Shown: positions 54,082 to 64,000, counted from the stretch's first letter. The stretch is 64,000 bases of DNA from JAEINY01 sp942490535 (GCA_942490535.1 CALNXQ010000005.1:1550001-1614000), one strand, 5' to 3'. Program-made: numbers and translations. Notes: generated by a model not told the origin, from the letters alone.

Positions 54082-57000
54082 TTACTGTGTTAAGGCAAAT
54101 CGGAAGCTAACACCAAAGTTCGATTCCTGCCTTGGATAATAGGTTGTGATGTAGGGTTTGCTGATGTTTGTATCGTAAAAAAGTTGCATGTTAAAACGAT
54201 CACTCAAGGCGTAATCGGCTGTAAATTTCACCGTAGTTACTTTACTTCCATTGGTCATCTGGCTATAATTCTCTTCGATTTTTCGGATTAGGGCTAAATT
54301 ATTGCGAATGGAGAAATCGACGCGCAGGTTCAAATCATTGCTGATGGCTTTTTGACTGCTGCCCTTTCCAAAGATGAGGTCCATTTTATCAAAACGGTAT
54401 CCTAAACCAATGACGTATTCATCTTTATAATCTTCAATTACCTGGTTGTTACCCATGCTTAAGCTTAAGGCACGTGATTTTTTAATTTCAGCCCTGGTAG
54501 TAATATTATTCGTCCAGGTAATATTGAACTCAATTAAAGGGCTGAATTGCTCACTTATCATGATGGAGTTGATATCATAGAGTAATTCCAATCCGTCAGT
54601 CCCTTCTACTTCCCTTAATACATAGGAACCCATGCTGTACGTAGAGCGATAGGCATGTGAAATGTCAAATGATTTAATCAGCTTTTTGAAGGCCTTAATA
54701 CGTGATAACCCATCGTAAGCGATGCGCCAGTTGGGCTGTATTTTTGAATAGCCGGGGAACTGTTCAGTAAATATTTTGCTCGCATCTTTACCGGAATAGG
54801 CTGCCAGAAATGATGGAATTAAAATGTCAGAATTATTAAGTGCGGCCAGGCGCTCTTCTTCAGAATTGTAGTCAGTTGCATCATATAAACGGGCTTGTAC
54901 AATTTCTCGATTATTTTTGAATTGCTCAAAAAGTTCAGATTCCAGAGCCGGTGATTTATCCAGTGGTTTAAATGCCGTTTTGAACAGATTAAATGTCATG
55001 GAGAAATTACCGCGTTCATTAAAGTTGGTGGCCTCTCTTTTCCCTTCAGCGTAAAATTCTTCAATGTTTTCGGATAGACTGCGTTCTGCATTGATATCCA
55101 GCCGAAGACCCCGGATGGGTTCCACATTCACACGAAGAGAAAAATCCTCCTTATGGGTCATCATGTAGGGTTCCACTCTGAGAGGACTTGATGCAAGCCA
55201 GCCATTATCCGCTGCATTCTTTGCGAAGTCCCGGTTCTGCCATCCAAAAATAAAAGGAGCCCCGGGAGCAGAAAAACCATCAGCGGTACCCATGAAACCT
55301 GATTTAGGCATGTAGTTATGAACTATGGTTCCATTGCTTTCTGAATAATTAACAGTGATGTTTTTGACCGAAGTCACCAACAACATGCTGTAATCCATAG
55401 CCAGTTTTAGGGGAGAATTGTTATCCTCAACTGTTCCGGTAACCATGATGCGGGCATTTTCGGTAGCTATTTCAGGCGTAAATTCAATTTTATTGGGGTT
55501 GATGGTTTTGGATTCACCCCGCACCGGACGACCGCTGCTGTCAAAGACGCGAACGGAGGTTTCGGTGGTTTTTAACTTGTGATTGATCGTGTAGGCCTCG
55601 CCGGCTTTTAATTGAATATTGGTGTTGTTGAAACGCACGGTGCGTTTTCCGTCTTTCTTGCCGGTTTGTTGGCGACCACTGCGGTATTCGCGATCCAGTT
55701 TATCCAGATACGATACTTTTTTATACAGGGTCTTCATGTTCAAGGTACCATTGAGTTGAATGGTATTGGAATTACGAATGGTATTACCATTTTCATTTGT
55801 TTCGCCACTCGCCAAGGCAGGTGCCAGGTCCCACTGGTACATGCCACGGTATTGCACTGTTGTATTGGTCCAGTCCAGTAAAGGAATCTTATTGAACGGG
55901 AGCGTGTAACTCACATCAAAATTGTGCTGATACGTGGTGGTACGTCCAAAGCTTAGGATGTTATTCATAACTTCATCGCGCCACTCTTTGTAATCGTCTC
56001 TTTCTTTATTAATGATGGTAAAATCGCCTTCATCAATACGGGCATTGGTAACGGACCGGAAATTCAGTTTCAGTGCTTTCGTCAGATTGTACCGCATGTC
56101 AAAGAAACGGTTCCAGTTAAAATCTTTGGAAACCGATACATCGGGACCAATCAGGTCATTATCCACAGCCGTATTATTGCGTAATTTCAGTTCGCGATAC
56201 ATGCGGTTCATCTCCCAGCGATAGGAGATTTGAGAGGGTAGATAATAGAAATTGAAATCACGGATGAGGGCCAGTGATTTTCCTTTAACGGATTTCTTAA
56301 ATGGTTCCACCGGTTTGGGGCGTGCATTGTAATTATAGGCCAGTATCCCACGGTAAGTCTTGTCGATGGATTTTTCCGTATTCACATCGTGTTTCGTTGT
56401 TTCGTTATAGGAATAAGTGGCCGAAATATTACTTGGGCTGTAGAATTGAACTTTATCCTTTTTCGAATTAACCTTTACATTGGTGAAGTTGACACTTTTC
56501 CGCTTCACCACACTTTGCGAGAGCTCCTTTATTTTTTCGCGTTCCCCATCGTCAGCTGCATTGTCAAGGGCTACTTCAATGGGGATATCCGGATCCAAGG
56601 GGTAATACTTAGGCGTAGCAACGGACTTGGATACGCCAAAATAAAAGGGAGCTGATAGGGCCGACTCAGGGCCTAAAAACTTACCCAGTTCCAGATTGGT
56701 CGCCACATCGTATTGGTAAAAATCTTCCTGCCTGCGTTCCTGTACGTTTTGATCAATGCTACCCCATCCCACTGTACTTGTTTTACCGGCCATGGAAACA
56801 CTTCCTAAATCGGCCAGTTTTACTGTCATGCGTGCATTGGCTGCCCAGCCGCCCTGCTCATTGAAATCGGTTAGCCGCAGTTCATTCATCCAAACCTCCA
56901 CCGATTTGCGTTCGCGCGGGTGCGTGTTTCGGATACCCATCATAATGGTTTTCACATTACTCAGGTTGGGGTTACCTTTTATATAAATGACTTGGTTGTT

Positions 57001-60000
57001 GCTGAATTCACTGTTTACCAAATTGTATTTGTAGGGATCCGTCATGTTCGCCTGGTTATCGCTGAGCGCTTTATTGCGTTCCAGCTTTGCGGCGTGTAAT
57101 AATTCCAGCTCCAGGTTGAGTTCGTTTTCGACAGGCCATACCACGCGGCGATCCGATTCTGAACTATTCATGTATACGCCCGCTTCGGTCAGTTTTAGCT
57201 TGATCTCGTATTCGTAATAGTTATCGGTATAGTCACTACCCAACCGAATGAAGGCACTCACACCTTGAGCACTGAGGTCGTCATAGCCTTCGAGGGCGGC
57301 CGCGTGAATGAACATTTTTAAGCGTTTGTATTGACGGATGTCAATGTTCATGGTTTTATAAACGCCTCGTGCATCACCTTTTTCTAAATCGGTTACTTTT
57401 AAGAGAAGCGACTGTTCATTCAGTTCCCGAAGTTGTGGGTTAGCCGGATCAATCACCCGGTCAATACCAGGGGGTAATACATAGTTAACCGGTTTCTTTT
57501 CGGAGTTTTCCTCAATATTAACCGCAGAGACTTCAAATCCAGTTCCCGGATTCAGGCTGGCATTATCCGAAAACTCGGTCAGGTCTTTCTCATATTTACG
57601 CCAGTCACCGCGCACCAAATCAAGGGTAGCTAAACGTAGTACTACCGGTTTATCAAAACCTTTCATAAACATGCGCATAAAGCGGATGCTGCGCATGTCC
57701 TGTATGCCACCCACTTCTTTTTTATAGTCCTGGATGGGAACGCGGAAGAGGTACCAGGCTGCTTTTTTACCGTTGGCATCTACAATCGCCGTATCGCGCC
57801 GGTCCACAATGTAGGAATCTCCAACGTCCATGCCTCTTTTTAATTTCACCTCGTATTGGTAATAGCTTTCATTTTCACTGAGGGTGAAATCGCGGTTGAT
57901 ATCTTCCACATCGGGCTTGTCCATCGCTGCTGTGGAGTAATTTTCTCCGGAAGCTGACGATGGTTTGGAGTTACCCTCCATGTTATTGTAGTTTTTATAG
58001 CGGTCGAGGATACTCACTTCATTGGCATCGTAATCCGATCCTCTGAAATAGTGATAATCATCGGAGGCGGGGTCACTCAAAATCTTTTCACGGGCCTCGG
58101 GAGTCAGGCTCATTTGTTTCATGTCCTCCACAAAGTCGAGGTAAAAGGTTTGTTCCGCTTCACTGTTCATCCCGTTTAAGCCGACATCTTGCGCCAAGCG
58201 CGTGGCTACATCGGTTGAAAAGGCATCCACCAGACTTTGTTTTTCAGATACGTTTCCCCATTGGGTGACTTTTACTAATTCGGTGGATTCATTGGGTCCC
58301 GGTAAGCCTTGCTCAAAGGATTTACGCGAATCGCGCAGAATATCTTCTGACACATTACCCAGGTTGAAATATATACTTCCCTCATTGGTATCGTCTTCGT
58401 CATACACAAAGGGGTCCATCATCCAGAATTCGATGTACTCAATGTTGGCGGCTTCAAAGTCGTTGACATCAATGGGCCGCATCATCCCGCCCCAGCGTGT
58501 TTCAGGTGATTTTAAATGGCCGTTATCGTCAATGCCGGCTGATACGCCGCTTTCACCTTCCGCCTTGTCAAAGTTATAGGGCCCCCGTTCGTTGGGATAA
58601 TAGGCGATATTCAAAACCGGGATGTTAGTAGGTTGCCCATAAGCAGCCTGGCGGTTGGGGAATATTTCCTGCTCGTAAATTTCCCTTACCCGGTGATCTT
58701 TCCGCTGGGCTTCATCGGCTTTAATGTGACCAGGCGTTAAGGCGTTACCTCTTAAGAATAGCGGATCAATGTTGTACCAGGCCAGTTTAGCCCGGTTGTA
58801 TCCCGATATCAGTGTGCCGTTGTGTTCATTGCTGCTTTCCGGAAATAAATCGGTATCCTGCCCCTGTGGGGTACTGGCAATTTGCCAGGCGGTCCAGTTG
58901 CGCATGTCATACGAGATGCGGGTGCCTTCAAAATCATCAATGTAGGAAGTACCCGTTTCATCGATTACTTTTGGATGGCCGGGGATCAATTGTGCGAACT
59001 CCCCCTCGAAGGTAATAGAGGAGGGCTCTTTGGTTTGCACCAATGGCAGTTTATCAATCAGTTCGGTGAGCCCCAGTGATTCGGTATAAAAGGAGGTGTT
59101 GACGCCCCAGATGGTGTTGGCAATGGGTTCATCACCAATGTTTACTTTTTGGGTAAGGGGACGTTCGCGTAAGTGCATCAGCGTACCGCCGATGTTGAAA
59201 TTTTCGTTGATCTGATAATTGAGGTGTGTCCCCAACAGGGTTTTGGTTTGTACATTGAAGAGCGACTGGTTTTCCAGCGATACCTGAATGGGTGTGCCGG
59301 AGCTGAGGATGCCCTGGTTGATGATGCGTACCCGCCCCAGTGTATAATCCACAATGTAATCTTGATTTTCTACTAACCTACGGCTACCGGCGGTCACGAT
59401 GACAGACCCTTCCGGCACATTCATGGCATTCAAGGATATTTCTGAGCCCGAGCTGGATTTATAGCGACCTTTCAGTTTGTATTTATTTTGGGAGGCATCT
59501 TGTTCTGCTTCGGTTTGGGTTTTATCGTACAGTGATTTGTATACGTATTTTTTTACCAGATCCGGATCATTATCCACTTTGTCGATCATGTTTTGTCCAA
59601 AGGGCTCCAGAACCGGAAAGATGATACGTCCATTTTGTGGATGAATAGTGACGCCTTCCACAAAGTCAAAGATGCCATCTCCATTTTTCTGGGCTTCATT
59701 GCGCGAATCTAACTGGTCCAGATTCATTAACTGTAAGAAAAGGGCCCCCTTCAGTTTGTCACCCTGGCCATTCGTTTCGGGTCCTTCAGGAAAATAATTA
59801 ATATCACTCCCTGTTTCATCATTGGTAAAAGTCACATTCAATAGAAAGTCTTCCCGGTTCACCTGGTAAGCGTTGATGGAGTAGATGTTTTTCATCATCA
59901 GGTTCCAGGATTGGGGTACGGCCGGAGTCAGATTGGTCCCCTTTAATAATTTCAGATACAGGTTTTGGGTGGCTTCGTTATTTTTGGATGAAAATTCACC

Positions 60001-61458
60001 CACTTCAAACTCGCCGGATTCACCGGTAACGGTGTAACGGTAGGCTACGGCTAAAACTTCATCGGCATTAAGGGCCGAGTTCAGCGAGATGTATCCCAGC
60101 TCCTTATTGAGAGTGTACTCCGTTTCGGTTAGTCGGCGGGCATTTTCCAGTTTCTCAAATTCGATGCCGTTGGTGATTTCAGTGGCAAGTGCTCCTGTTA
60201 CCATGTTTATGTCGCGTACATCTTGATTGGCATCCATGGTCGCATGCAAGGTGTTTGCAGAGTTATTAGGATATTTGTCACCATTCACCGGCCATTTAAT
60301 TGCATTGTAGAGATTTTTAGCTTCCCCCAAATCCAGAAATGCCACCACATTACGCGATTCACTCACATTACTGGTGCGGTTGGTTACCCAAACTTCGATT
60401 TGTTGAATGGAGATGGGTGAATTGATATAGGGCAATTGTTTCAGTGCCTCATTATAGCGTTCTCTGAACGTGTGATTCAGGAAGAAGTGACGATTCCGGT
60501 CGTATTGGTCGGCCTGGATCTCAAATTCCTGGGTCTCGGCACCTCCTTCAATGTTCATCACCTTGGTTTCGCCCTTTTGTTGCGAGAAGATACTGGTGAC
60601 GGTCAGTTTGCCGAATTGCATTTCGGTTTTTACCCCAAACAGACTTTGGCTCCCGGTAATCAGTGTTCCGGGCAGGGGCAAGGTAACATTACCGGCTTCT
60701 ACCTTTTTCAGGATGTCATCTTCATTGCCTTCGTATTCCAGGTTAATTTGGTTTTCAAAATCAAAGGTGGCCTCTGTGTTGTAATTAACGCCCAACTTCA
60801 GTTTATCACCAATGGTACCGGTGATGTTCATCTGAATCATCTCCTGGAAATCAAAGGTGGTGGTTTTGCGCATGCGTTCCTGTAAGGTGGGGTTATCCAG
60901 TTTGGTGCGGTTAATACCTACCTTCAGCTCGGCCATTCCCTGCAAACGGACATCGATTTTATTGCTGCCGAAAATACTTTCGAAGGCTTCTCCACCCACA
61001 TTCCAACTGGGATTCAACAGTGATGAGCCGCCTTCGGCATAGCCTGTACTTTCATTTTGTTTTTCGCGCCAATAGGACAGGATGGACCGGCGGGTATCGG
61101 TATTGAGGTAATCTTCCAACGACATGGTGTAGGGAAGACGCACATTCATGTCGCCCACTTTGCGGTAGATGGTGACGGTGCCGGTTTTATAATCGTATTC
61201 AGAGGAGTAATCAATATTGGCCGGATCGGTTAAATCCAGGCCCCGGTTCTCTTCCTCTTCCAGCAAGGGATTGCCGCTGTTTTCTTTAATTTTGTATTTG
61301 AGGTCGACAGGGGCCGCTACTTTAGTGGTATCGGGTTGCTGTGCCAGAAGATCGGGTAGGCGAATCGTGATCCCGCCTGTGAAGGGAGAGGCGCTTCCAG
61401 CCCAGAGCAGGCCGGTAATGGCGATGAGGATGATAATATTTCGATATAATTTCTTCAA
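54082..61458 (-). CDS. sprA: T9SS outer-membrane translocon protein SprA/Sov
   Basis: A 2458-residue beta-barrel protein that forms the channel of the type IX secretion system. Signal peptide at the N-terminus (NIIILIAITGLLWAGSASP, likely processed near LLAQQ). The SprA N-terminal pattern is present: repeated MQFGKLTVTSIFSQQKGE, YIDDFEGTRISYDMRNWTAWQ and EYIEFWMMDPFVYDE, VEVWMNELRLTDFNEQGGWA. The last part is a run of beta-strands ending in FGVSFRFALTQ, with a terminal aromatic-type residue as in outer-membrane proteins. Full length, no frame breaks. ruvA is 21 bp upstream, a conserved neighbour in Bacteroidota. Confidence 0.95.
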   Translation of the reverse strand: MKKLYRNIIILIAITGLLWAGSASPFTGGITIRLPDLLAQQPDTTKVAAPVDLKYKIKENSGNPLLEEEENRGLDLTDPANIDYSSEYDYKTGTVTIYRKVGDMNVRLPYTMSLEDYLNTDTRRSILSYWREKQNESTGYAEGGSSLLNPSWNVGGEAFESIFGSNKIDVRLQGMAELKVGINRTKLDNPTLQERMRKTTTFDFQEMIQMNITGTIGDKLKLGVNYNTEATFDFENQINLEYEGNEDDILKKVEAGNVTLPLPGTLITGSQSLFGVKTEMQFGKLTVTSIFSQQKGETKVMNIEGGAETQEFEIQADQYDRNRHFFLNHTFRERYNEALKQLPYINSPISIQQIEVWVTNRTSNVSESRNVVAFLDLGEAKNLYNAIKWPVNGDKYPNNSANTLHATMDANQDVRDINMVTGALATEITNGIEFEKLENARRLTETEYTLNKELGYISLNSALNADEVLAVAYRYTVTGESGEFEVGEFSSKNNEATQNLYLKLLKGTNLTPAVPQSWNLMMKNIYSINAYQVNREDFLLNVTFTNDETGSDINYFPEGPETNGQGDKLKGALFLQLMNLDQLDSRNEAQKNGDGIFDFVEGVTIHPQNGRIIFPVLEPFGQNMIDKVDNDPDLVKKYVYKSLYDKTQTEAEQDASQNKYKLKGRYKSSSGSEISLNAMNVPEGSVIVTAGSRRLVENQDYIVDYTLGRVRIINQGILSSGTPIQVSLENQSLFNVQTKTLLGTHLNYQINENFNIGGTLMHLRERPLTQKVNIGDEPIANTIWGVNTSFYTESLGLTELIDKLPLVQTKEPSSITFEGEFAQLIPGHPKVIDETGTSYIDDFEGTRISYDMRNWTAWQIASTPQGQDTDLFPESSNEHNGTLISGYNRAKLAWYNIDPLFLRGNALTPGHIKADEAQRKDHRVREIYEQEIFPNRQAAYGQPTNIPVLNIAYYPNERGPYNFDKAEGESGVSAGIDDNGHLKSPETRWGGMMRPIDVNDFEAANIEYIEFWMMDPFVYDEDDTNEGSIYFNLGNVSEDILRDSRKSFEQGLPGPNESTELVKVTQWGNVSEKQSLVDAFSTDVATRLAQDVGLNGMNSEAEQTFYLDFVEDMKQMSLTPEAREKILSDPASDDYHYFRGSDYDANEVSILDRYKNYNNMEGNSKPSSASGENYSTAAMDKPDVEDINRDFTLSENESYYQYEVKLKRGMDVGDSYIVDRRDTAIVDANGKKAAWYLFRVPIQDYKKEVGGIQDMRSIRFMRMFMKGFDKPVVLRLATLDLVRGDWRKYEKDLTEFSDNASLNPGTGFEVSAVNIEENSEKKPVNYVLPPGIDRVIDPANPQLRELNEQSLLLKVTDLEKGDARGVYKTMNIDIRQYKRLKMFIHAAALEGYDDLSAQGVSAFIRLGSDYTDNYYEYEIKLKLTEAGVYMNSSESDRRVVWPVENELNLELELLHAAKLERNKALSDNQANMTDPYKYNLVNSEFSNNQVIYIKGNPNLSNVKTIMMGIRNTHPRERKSVEVWMNELRLTDFNEQGGWAANARMTVKLADLGSVSMAGKTSTVGWGSIDQNVQERRQEDFYQYDVATNLELGKFLGPESALSAPFYFGVSKSVATPKYYPLDPDIPIEVALDNAADDGEREKIKELSQSVVKRKSVNFTNVKVNSKKDKVQFYSPSNISATYSYNETTKHDVNTEKSIDKTYRGILAYNYNARPKPVEPFKKSVKGKSLALIRDFNFYYLPSQISYRWEMNRMYRELKLRNNTAVDNDLIGPDVSVSKDFNWNRFFDMRYNLTKALKLNFRSVTNARIDEGDFTIINKERDDYKEWRDEVMNNILSFGRTTTYQHNFDVSYTLPFNKIPLLDWTNTTVQYRGMYQWDLAPALASGETNENGNTIRNSNTIQLNGTLNMKTLYKKVSYLDKLDREYRSGRQQTGKKDGKRTVRFNNTNIQLKAGEAYTINHKLKTTETSVRVFDSSGRPVRGESKTINPNKIEFTPEIATENARIMVTGTVEDNNSPLKLAMDYSMLLVTSVKNITVNYSESNGTIVHNYMPKSGFMGTADGFSAPGAPFIFGWQNRDFAKNAADNGWLASSPLRVEPYMMTHKEDFSLRVNVEPIRGLRLDINAERSLSENIEEFYAEGKREATNFNERGNFSMTFNLFKTAFKPLDKSPALESELFEQFKNNREIVQARLYDATDYNSEEERLAALNNSDILIPSFLAAYSGKDASKIFTEQFPGYSKIQPNWRIAYDGLSRIKAFKKLIKSFDISHAYRSTYSMGSYVLREVEGTDGLELLYDINSIMISEQFSPLIEFNITWTNNITTRAEIKKSRALSLSMGNNQVIEDYKDEYVIGLGYRFDKMDLIFGKGSSQKAISNDLNLRVDFSIRNNLALIRKIEENYSQMTNGSKVTTVKFTADYALSDRFNMQLFYDTNISKPYITTYYPRQESNFGVSFRFALTQ

Positions 61459-61479
61459 GGGTCGATCCGCCGGTTTGAT

Positions 61480-62061
61480 CTATAACATTTTCAGTGCTTG
61501 CTTTATTACTTGCTCTACTTTACTGTCGGGCGATTGACTCATGATTTTGTCAATGGCTTTTTGGGCACTGTTTTTGGCAAAGCCTAGCATCACTAATGCA
61601 GATAACGCTTCGTCGCTGATTGTATTGTCCTGCGGGGCGAATAATTTTTGATCCACCGGCTCTTTCCCCAACTTATCTTTCAATTCCACCAGGATGCGTT
61701 GCGCTGTTTTGACGCCAATGCCTTTGATGCCTTTCAATTGGTTGACATTGCCTGTGAGGATGTAACCACGAATCTCTTCGGGCGACATGGAGGAGAGCAT
61801 CATGCGGGCCGTGTTGGCGCCAATGCCCGATACGGATATCAGGTGACGAAAGAGTTCACGCTCCGCCATATCAGCAAAGCCATAGAGCGTATAGGCATCT
61901 TCACGAATGTGTTCGTGAATGTAGAGTTTGGCTTCCGTTTTCCCTTCCAGTTGACTATAGGAATGAAGGGATATGTTTATCAGGTAGCCCATGCCATTGA
62001 TGTCGACGACGATATGGGCGGGTCCTGTTTCGGCTATTTTACCGTGGATGTATTCTAACAT
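61480..62061 (-). CDS. ruvA: Holliday junction DNA helicase subunit RuvA
   Basis: A 193-residue junction-binding protein. N-terminal OB fold (MLEYIHGKIAETGPAHIVVD), two helix-hairpin-helix motifs (LISVSGIGANTARMML; KGIKGIGVKTAQRIL with typical GIG), and a C-terminal RuvB-contact domain (EALSALVMLGFAKNSAQKAI). Upstream of sprA and probably co-transcribed. Confidence 0.96.
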   Translation of the reverse strand: MLEYIHGKIAETGPAHIVVDINGMGYLINISLHSYSQLEGKTEAKLYIHEHIREDAYTLYGFADMAERELFRHLISVSGIGANTARMMLSSMSPEEIRGYILTGNVNQLKGIKGIGVKTAQRILVELKDKLGKEPVDQKLFAPQDNTISDEALSALVMLGFAKNSAQKAIDKIMSQSPDSKVEQVIKQALKML

Positions 62062-62102
62062 GCAATTAGTAGGGTTAAGGATTCGTGTTTAATTTTAAAG
62101 GA

Positions 62103-62158
62103 TAATGATTAATTATTAATGAGGTTCTCATGTAGTACGCATTAATAATTAATCATTA
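62103..62158. repeat. Perfect inverted repeat, 19-bp arms
   Basis: Arm TAATGATTAATTATTAATG (62103-62121) and its exact complement at 62140-62158 flank an 18-nt spacer, in the ruvA-thiL gap. AT-only arms except for the G and C at their tips. Could be a terminator-like hairpin or a repeated intergenic palindrome. Confidence 0.8.
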
Positions 62159-62169
62159 AACATTGATCA

Positions 62170-63210
62170 TTATTTCATATGATTCCAGCCCTGGGCTTTC
62201 AACTCAATTTCTTCGCCGGCATTGGTCACCAGGCAGCAGCCTTTGGATTCTTCGGTGATGTGCCCCACAATGTAAATCTTGGCATCGTGGTCGCCCGCGA
62301 ATTTCTCGTAATCAGCCATGCTCACGGTGAAAAGCAACTCGTAATCTTCACCTCCATTCAAGGCTGCCACCAAGGGGTTCATGTGCATCTCTTCGGCCAA
62401 CATGGCAGTGGTGGGATCAATGGGTACTTTATCTTCATAAATGCGACAGCCCATTTTTGATTGCGTACAAATGTGCAGCATGTCACTGGACAAGCCATCG
62501 GACACGTCAATCATGGCGGTTGGTTTAACGCCTAACTCGTTTAATAGAGCCACGATTGGCTTGCCTGCTTCGGGTTTCAACTGGCGTTCCAACAGGTAAT
62601 CATAACCACTCAGGTCGGGTTGCACCTCCGGATTATCCTTGAAGACGCGTTTTTCACGTTCCAGCAGTTGCAGACCCATGTAAGCAGCACCCAGGTCGCC
62701 CGACACACAGATCAGATCGTTGGGTTGCGCGCCACTTCGATAGGTGATTTTATCTGCATCAGCTTCGCCCAAGGCAGTGACGCTAATGGTTAATCCGGTG
62801 AGCGATGAAGTGGTGTCGCCTCCCACTAAATCCACATCATAGGCATCGCAGGCCGCATATACACCGGCATAGAATTCATCCAATCCTTCCACCGACATTT
62901 TTGAGCTGAGCCCCAATGAAATGGTGATTTGTTTGGGGGTGGCATTCATGGCATACACATCGCTCACATTCACCACCACGGATTTATAACCCAGGTGTTT
63001 CAGCGGCGTGTAGGTTAAATCGAAATGGATGCCTTCCAGCAGCAGGTCGGTAGTGACTACCGTTTTTTTATTGGAATAATCCAAAACCGCGGCATCATCA
63101 CCCACACCTTTTACAGTGCCTTCATGCTTTAATTTGATGTTTTCCGTCAGGTGACGAATCAACCCAAATTCTCCCAATTGTCCCAGTTCAGTCTTTTTAG
63201 CCTCGCTCAT
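62170..63210 (-). CDS. thiL: Thiamine-monophosphate kinase
   Basis: A 346-residue kinase that makes thiamine diphosphate, the last step of B1 synthesis. PurM-like fold with GVGDDAAVLDYSNKKTVVTTDLLLEGIHFD, VVNVSDVYAMNATPKQ and VGGDTTSS motifs, and IDVSDGLSSDMLHIC near the C-terminus. Typical length. First of the thiL-ruvA-sprA genes on the minus strand. Confidence 0.95.
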   Translation of the reverse strand: MSEAKKTELGQLGEFGLIRHLTENIKLKHEGTVKGVGDDAAVLDYSNKKTVVTTDLLLEGIHFDLTYTPLKHLGYKSVVVNVSDVYAMNATPKQITISLGLSSKMSVEGLDEFYAGVYAACDAYDVDLVGGDTTSSLTGLTISVTALGEADADKITYRSGAQPNDLICVSGDLGAAYMGLQLLEREKRVFKDNPEVQPDLSGYDYLLERQLKPEAGKPIVALLNELGVKPTAMIDVSDGLSSDMLHICTQSKMGCRIYEDKVPIDPTTAMLAEEMHMNPLVAALNGGEDYELLFTVSMADYEKFAGDHDAKIYIVGHITEESKGCCLVTNAGEEIELKAQGWNHMK

Positions 63211-63309
63211 AATAGATGCAGAATAGTAAATTCGTGCAAAAATAGTAATTATTGTTCAGAGTGACGTGTGGCAACTGAAGTTTATCAGGATTGAACAGGT
63301 GTTAAGTGA

Positions 63310-63790
63310 TTATTTGGATGGGAGAAGGCGTGGTAACTTTTAGTGGGCATGCTGCATTGGCAGGGATACCAACGATTCGGTTGCTTGACCTCTTGGTGAG
63401 TAGGTTATGGGAGATGACCCGGGCGCAAGTGCGGGTAACGCCCGGACTGCTCATGTTAACGCGGAGACTTCTCGTGCTGCCCCGCACCGGTCTGGTGCTG
63501 ACGCCCACACCATTTCAATGGGCGCTCATCGGTTTTAGGATGGCCGGGAGCTTGCTCCGGTTCACCCGGACGTGCCTGGAGAGAAGTTTATTGGAATTGG
63601 GACGGTCTACCTCGTCATTTGACTTTACGCGGACGCCTCTTAGGTAGATGTACAGCCTTTTTTCATTGACGCGGACCGTTCTTGTGCAGCCCCTGATCCA
63701 TTTCTGCCTGGCTGCAGCCCCTTTGCGGATGGTTCGCAATCGAATGAGAAGAGCGCCTTTCAATGGCCGTTTACCGGCAGGCCGTTGCTG
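63310..63790. repeat. GC-rich degenerate 21-bp periodic array
   Basis: ACGC(G/C)-type cores recur at 63438, 63459, 63501, 63564, 63627 and 63669, with all gaps a multiple of 21. Best rows, at 63457 and 63667, agree at 16 of 21 positions (both contain ACGCGGA and TTCT then GTGC). Rows away from these are more diverged but keep phase from about 63310. The region is much richer in GC than the surrounding DNA, and because 21 is a multiple of 3 several frames stay open on both strands without looking like proteins. Confidence 0.6.
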
Positions 63791-64000
63791 TTACCCGCGA
63801 AGCGAAGTTCGGCTCTTGCGCGCTTCACGGCGGTCGTTACCAACGGTTCTTTGTGGAGCCCAATCAGCTTATGAGTCTCACAGTGATGATGGCTTTCGGC
63901 TTATTGTTATATGTTAATCATTAGTAGTGACACGATAATGTAAGAAATAAGTTATTTTGTCAAATTTGACCTGTGTATGTGCAGCAGGTGTTTGATTAAC
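63791..64000. other. Right-edge intergenic region
   Basis: After the array fades the sequence returns to AT-rich DNA. A perfect 12-bp palindrome GTCAAATTTGAC at 63959-63970 might be an operator for a gene outside the window. No gene was seen. Confidence 0.3.

Noticed and set aside
63302..63917. Open reading frames of 68-113 codons on both strands in the GC-rich array
   Set aside because: They exist because the 21-bp period is a multiple of three and the DNA is GC-rich. Composition is repetitive and no family is recognisable.

Overview
The window is a 64-kb piece of a Bacteroidota chromosome, most likely class Bacteroidia in the broad sense. The evidence is a gliding/type IX secretion (T9SS) gene set (sprA/sov, sprE/porW, porX, gldH), a lipid A region in which lpxC and fabZ are arranged as the Bacteroidota fusion, a PSP1-gldH pair, DUF4837 and MTH1187-type genes, and promoters of the Bacteroidota type (TTTG, 19-20 nt, TAnnTTTG). 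The DNA is moderately AT-rich. There is no phage, insertion sequence, CRISPR array or obvious island; almost all genes are core housekeeping genes.

Layout. 1-10 kb: 5' part of cysS, a MORN-repeat protein, rnr, a TetR regulator with a probable autoregulatory operator, metA (predicted acetyltransferase), a HAD phosphatase, then three minus-strand genes (DUF3108, MTH1187, an Ig-like lipoprotein). 10-20 kb: two proteins of unknown function, a glycosyltransferase, a radical SAM protein, then a plus-strand run holB, PSP1, gldH, trmB, an alkyltransferase-like protein, Mrp/ApbC and NifU-C. 19-29 kb: a sigma-54 response regulator divergent from sprE-porX, then tsaE, alanine dehydrogenase and an orphan sensor kinase. 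29-34 kb: gamma-glutamyltransferase, an RRM protein, several small unknown genes, and two tandem initiator tRNA genes, each with its own promoter and terminator. 34-43 kb: a plus-strand envelope/biosynthesis run (M23 peptidase, dxr, rseP, tatA, mltD-like, DUF4837, unknown, leucyl aminopeptidase, pdxA). 43-48 kb: the minus-strand lipid A operon (HD protein, lpxD, lpxC, fabZ, lpxA). 48-53 kb: rimP-nusA-infB behind a clear promoter and a leader hairpin. 53-63 kb: gcvH, the giant T9SS translocon gene sprA, ruvA and thiL.

The most unusual signals are non-genic. Three intergenic stretches (about 9.7-9.95, 33.14-33.42 and 63.3-63.8 kb) show a degenerate period of about 21 bp. Each has its own consensus, so they share unit length rather than sequence. 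I know of no named element that fits. Second, the lpxC-fabZ fusion is split by a one-base frameshift at a run of six A residues. Third, the short region 31.8-33.1 kb holds small genes of unknown function with their own terminators.
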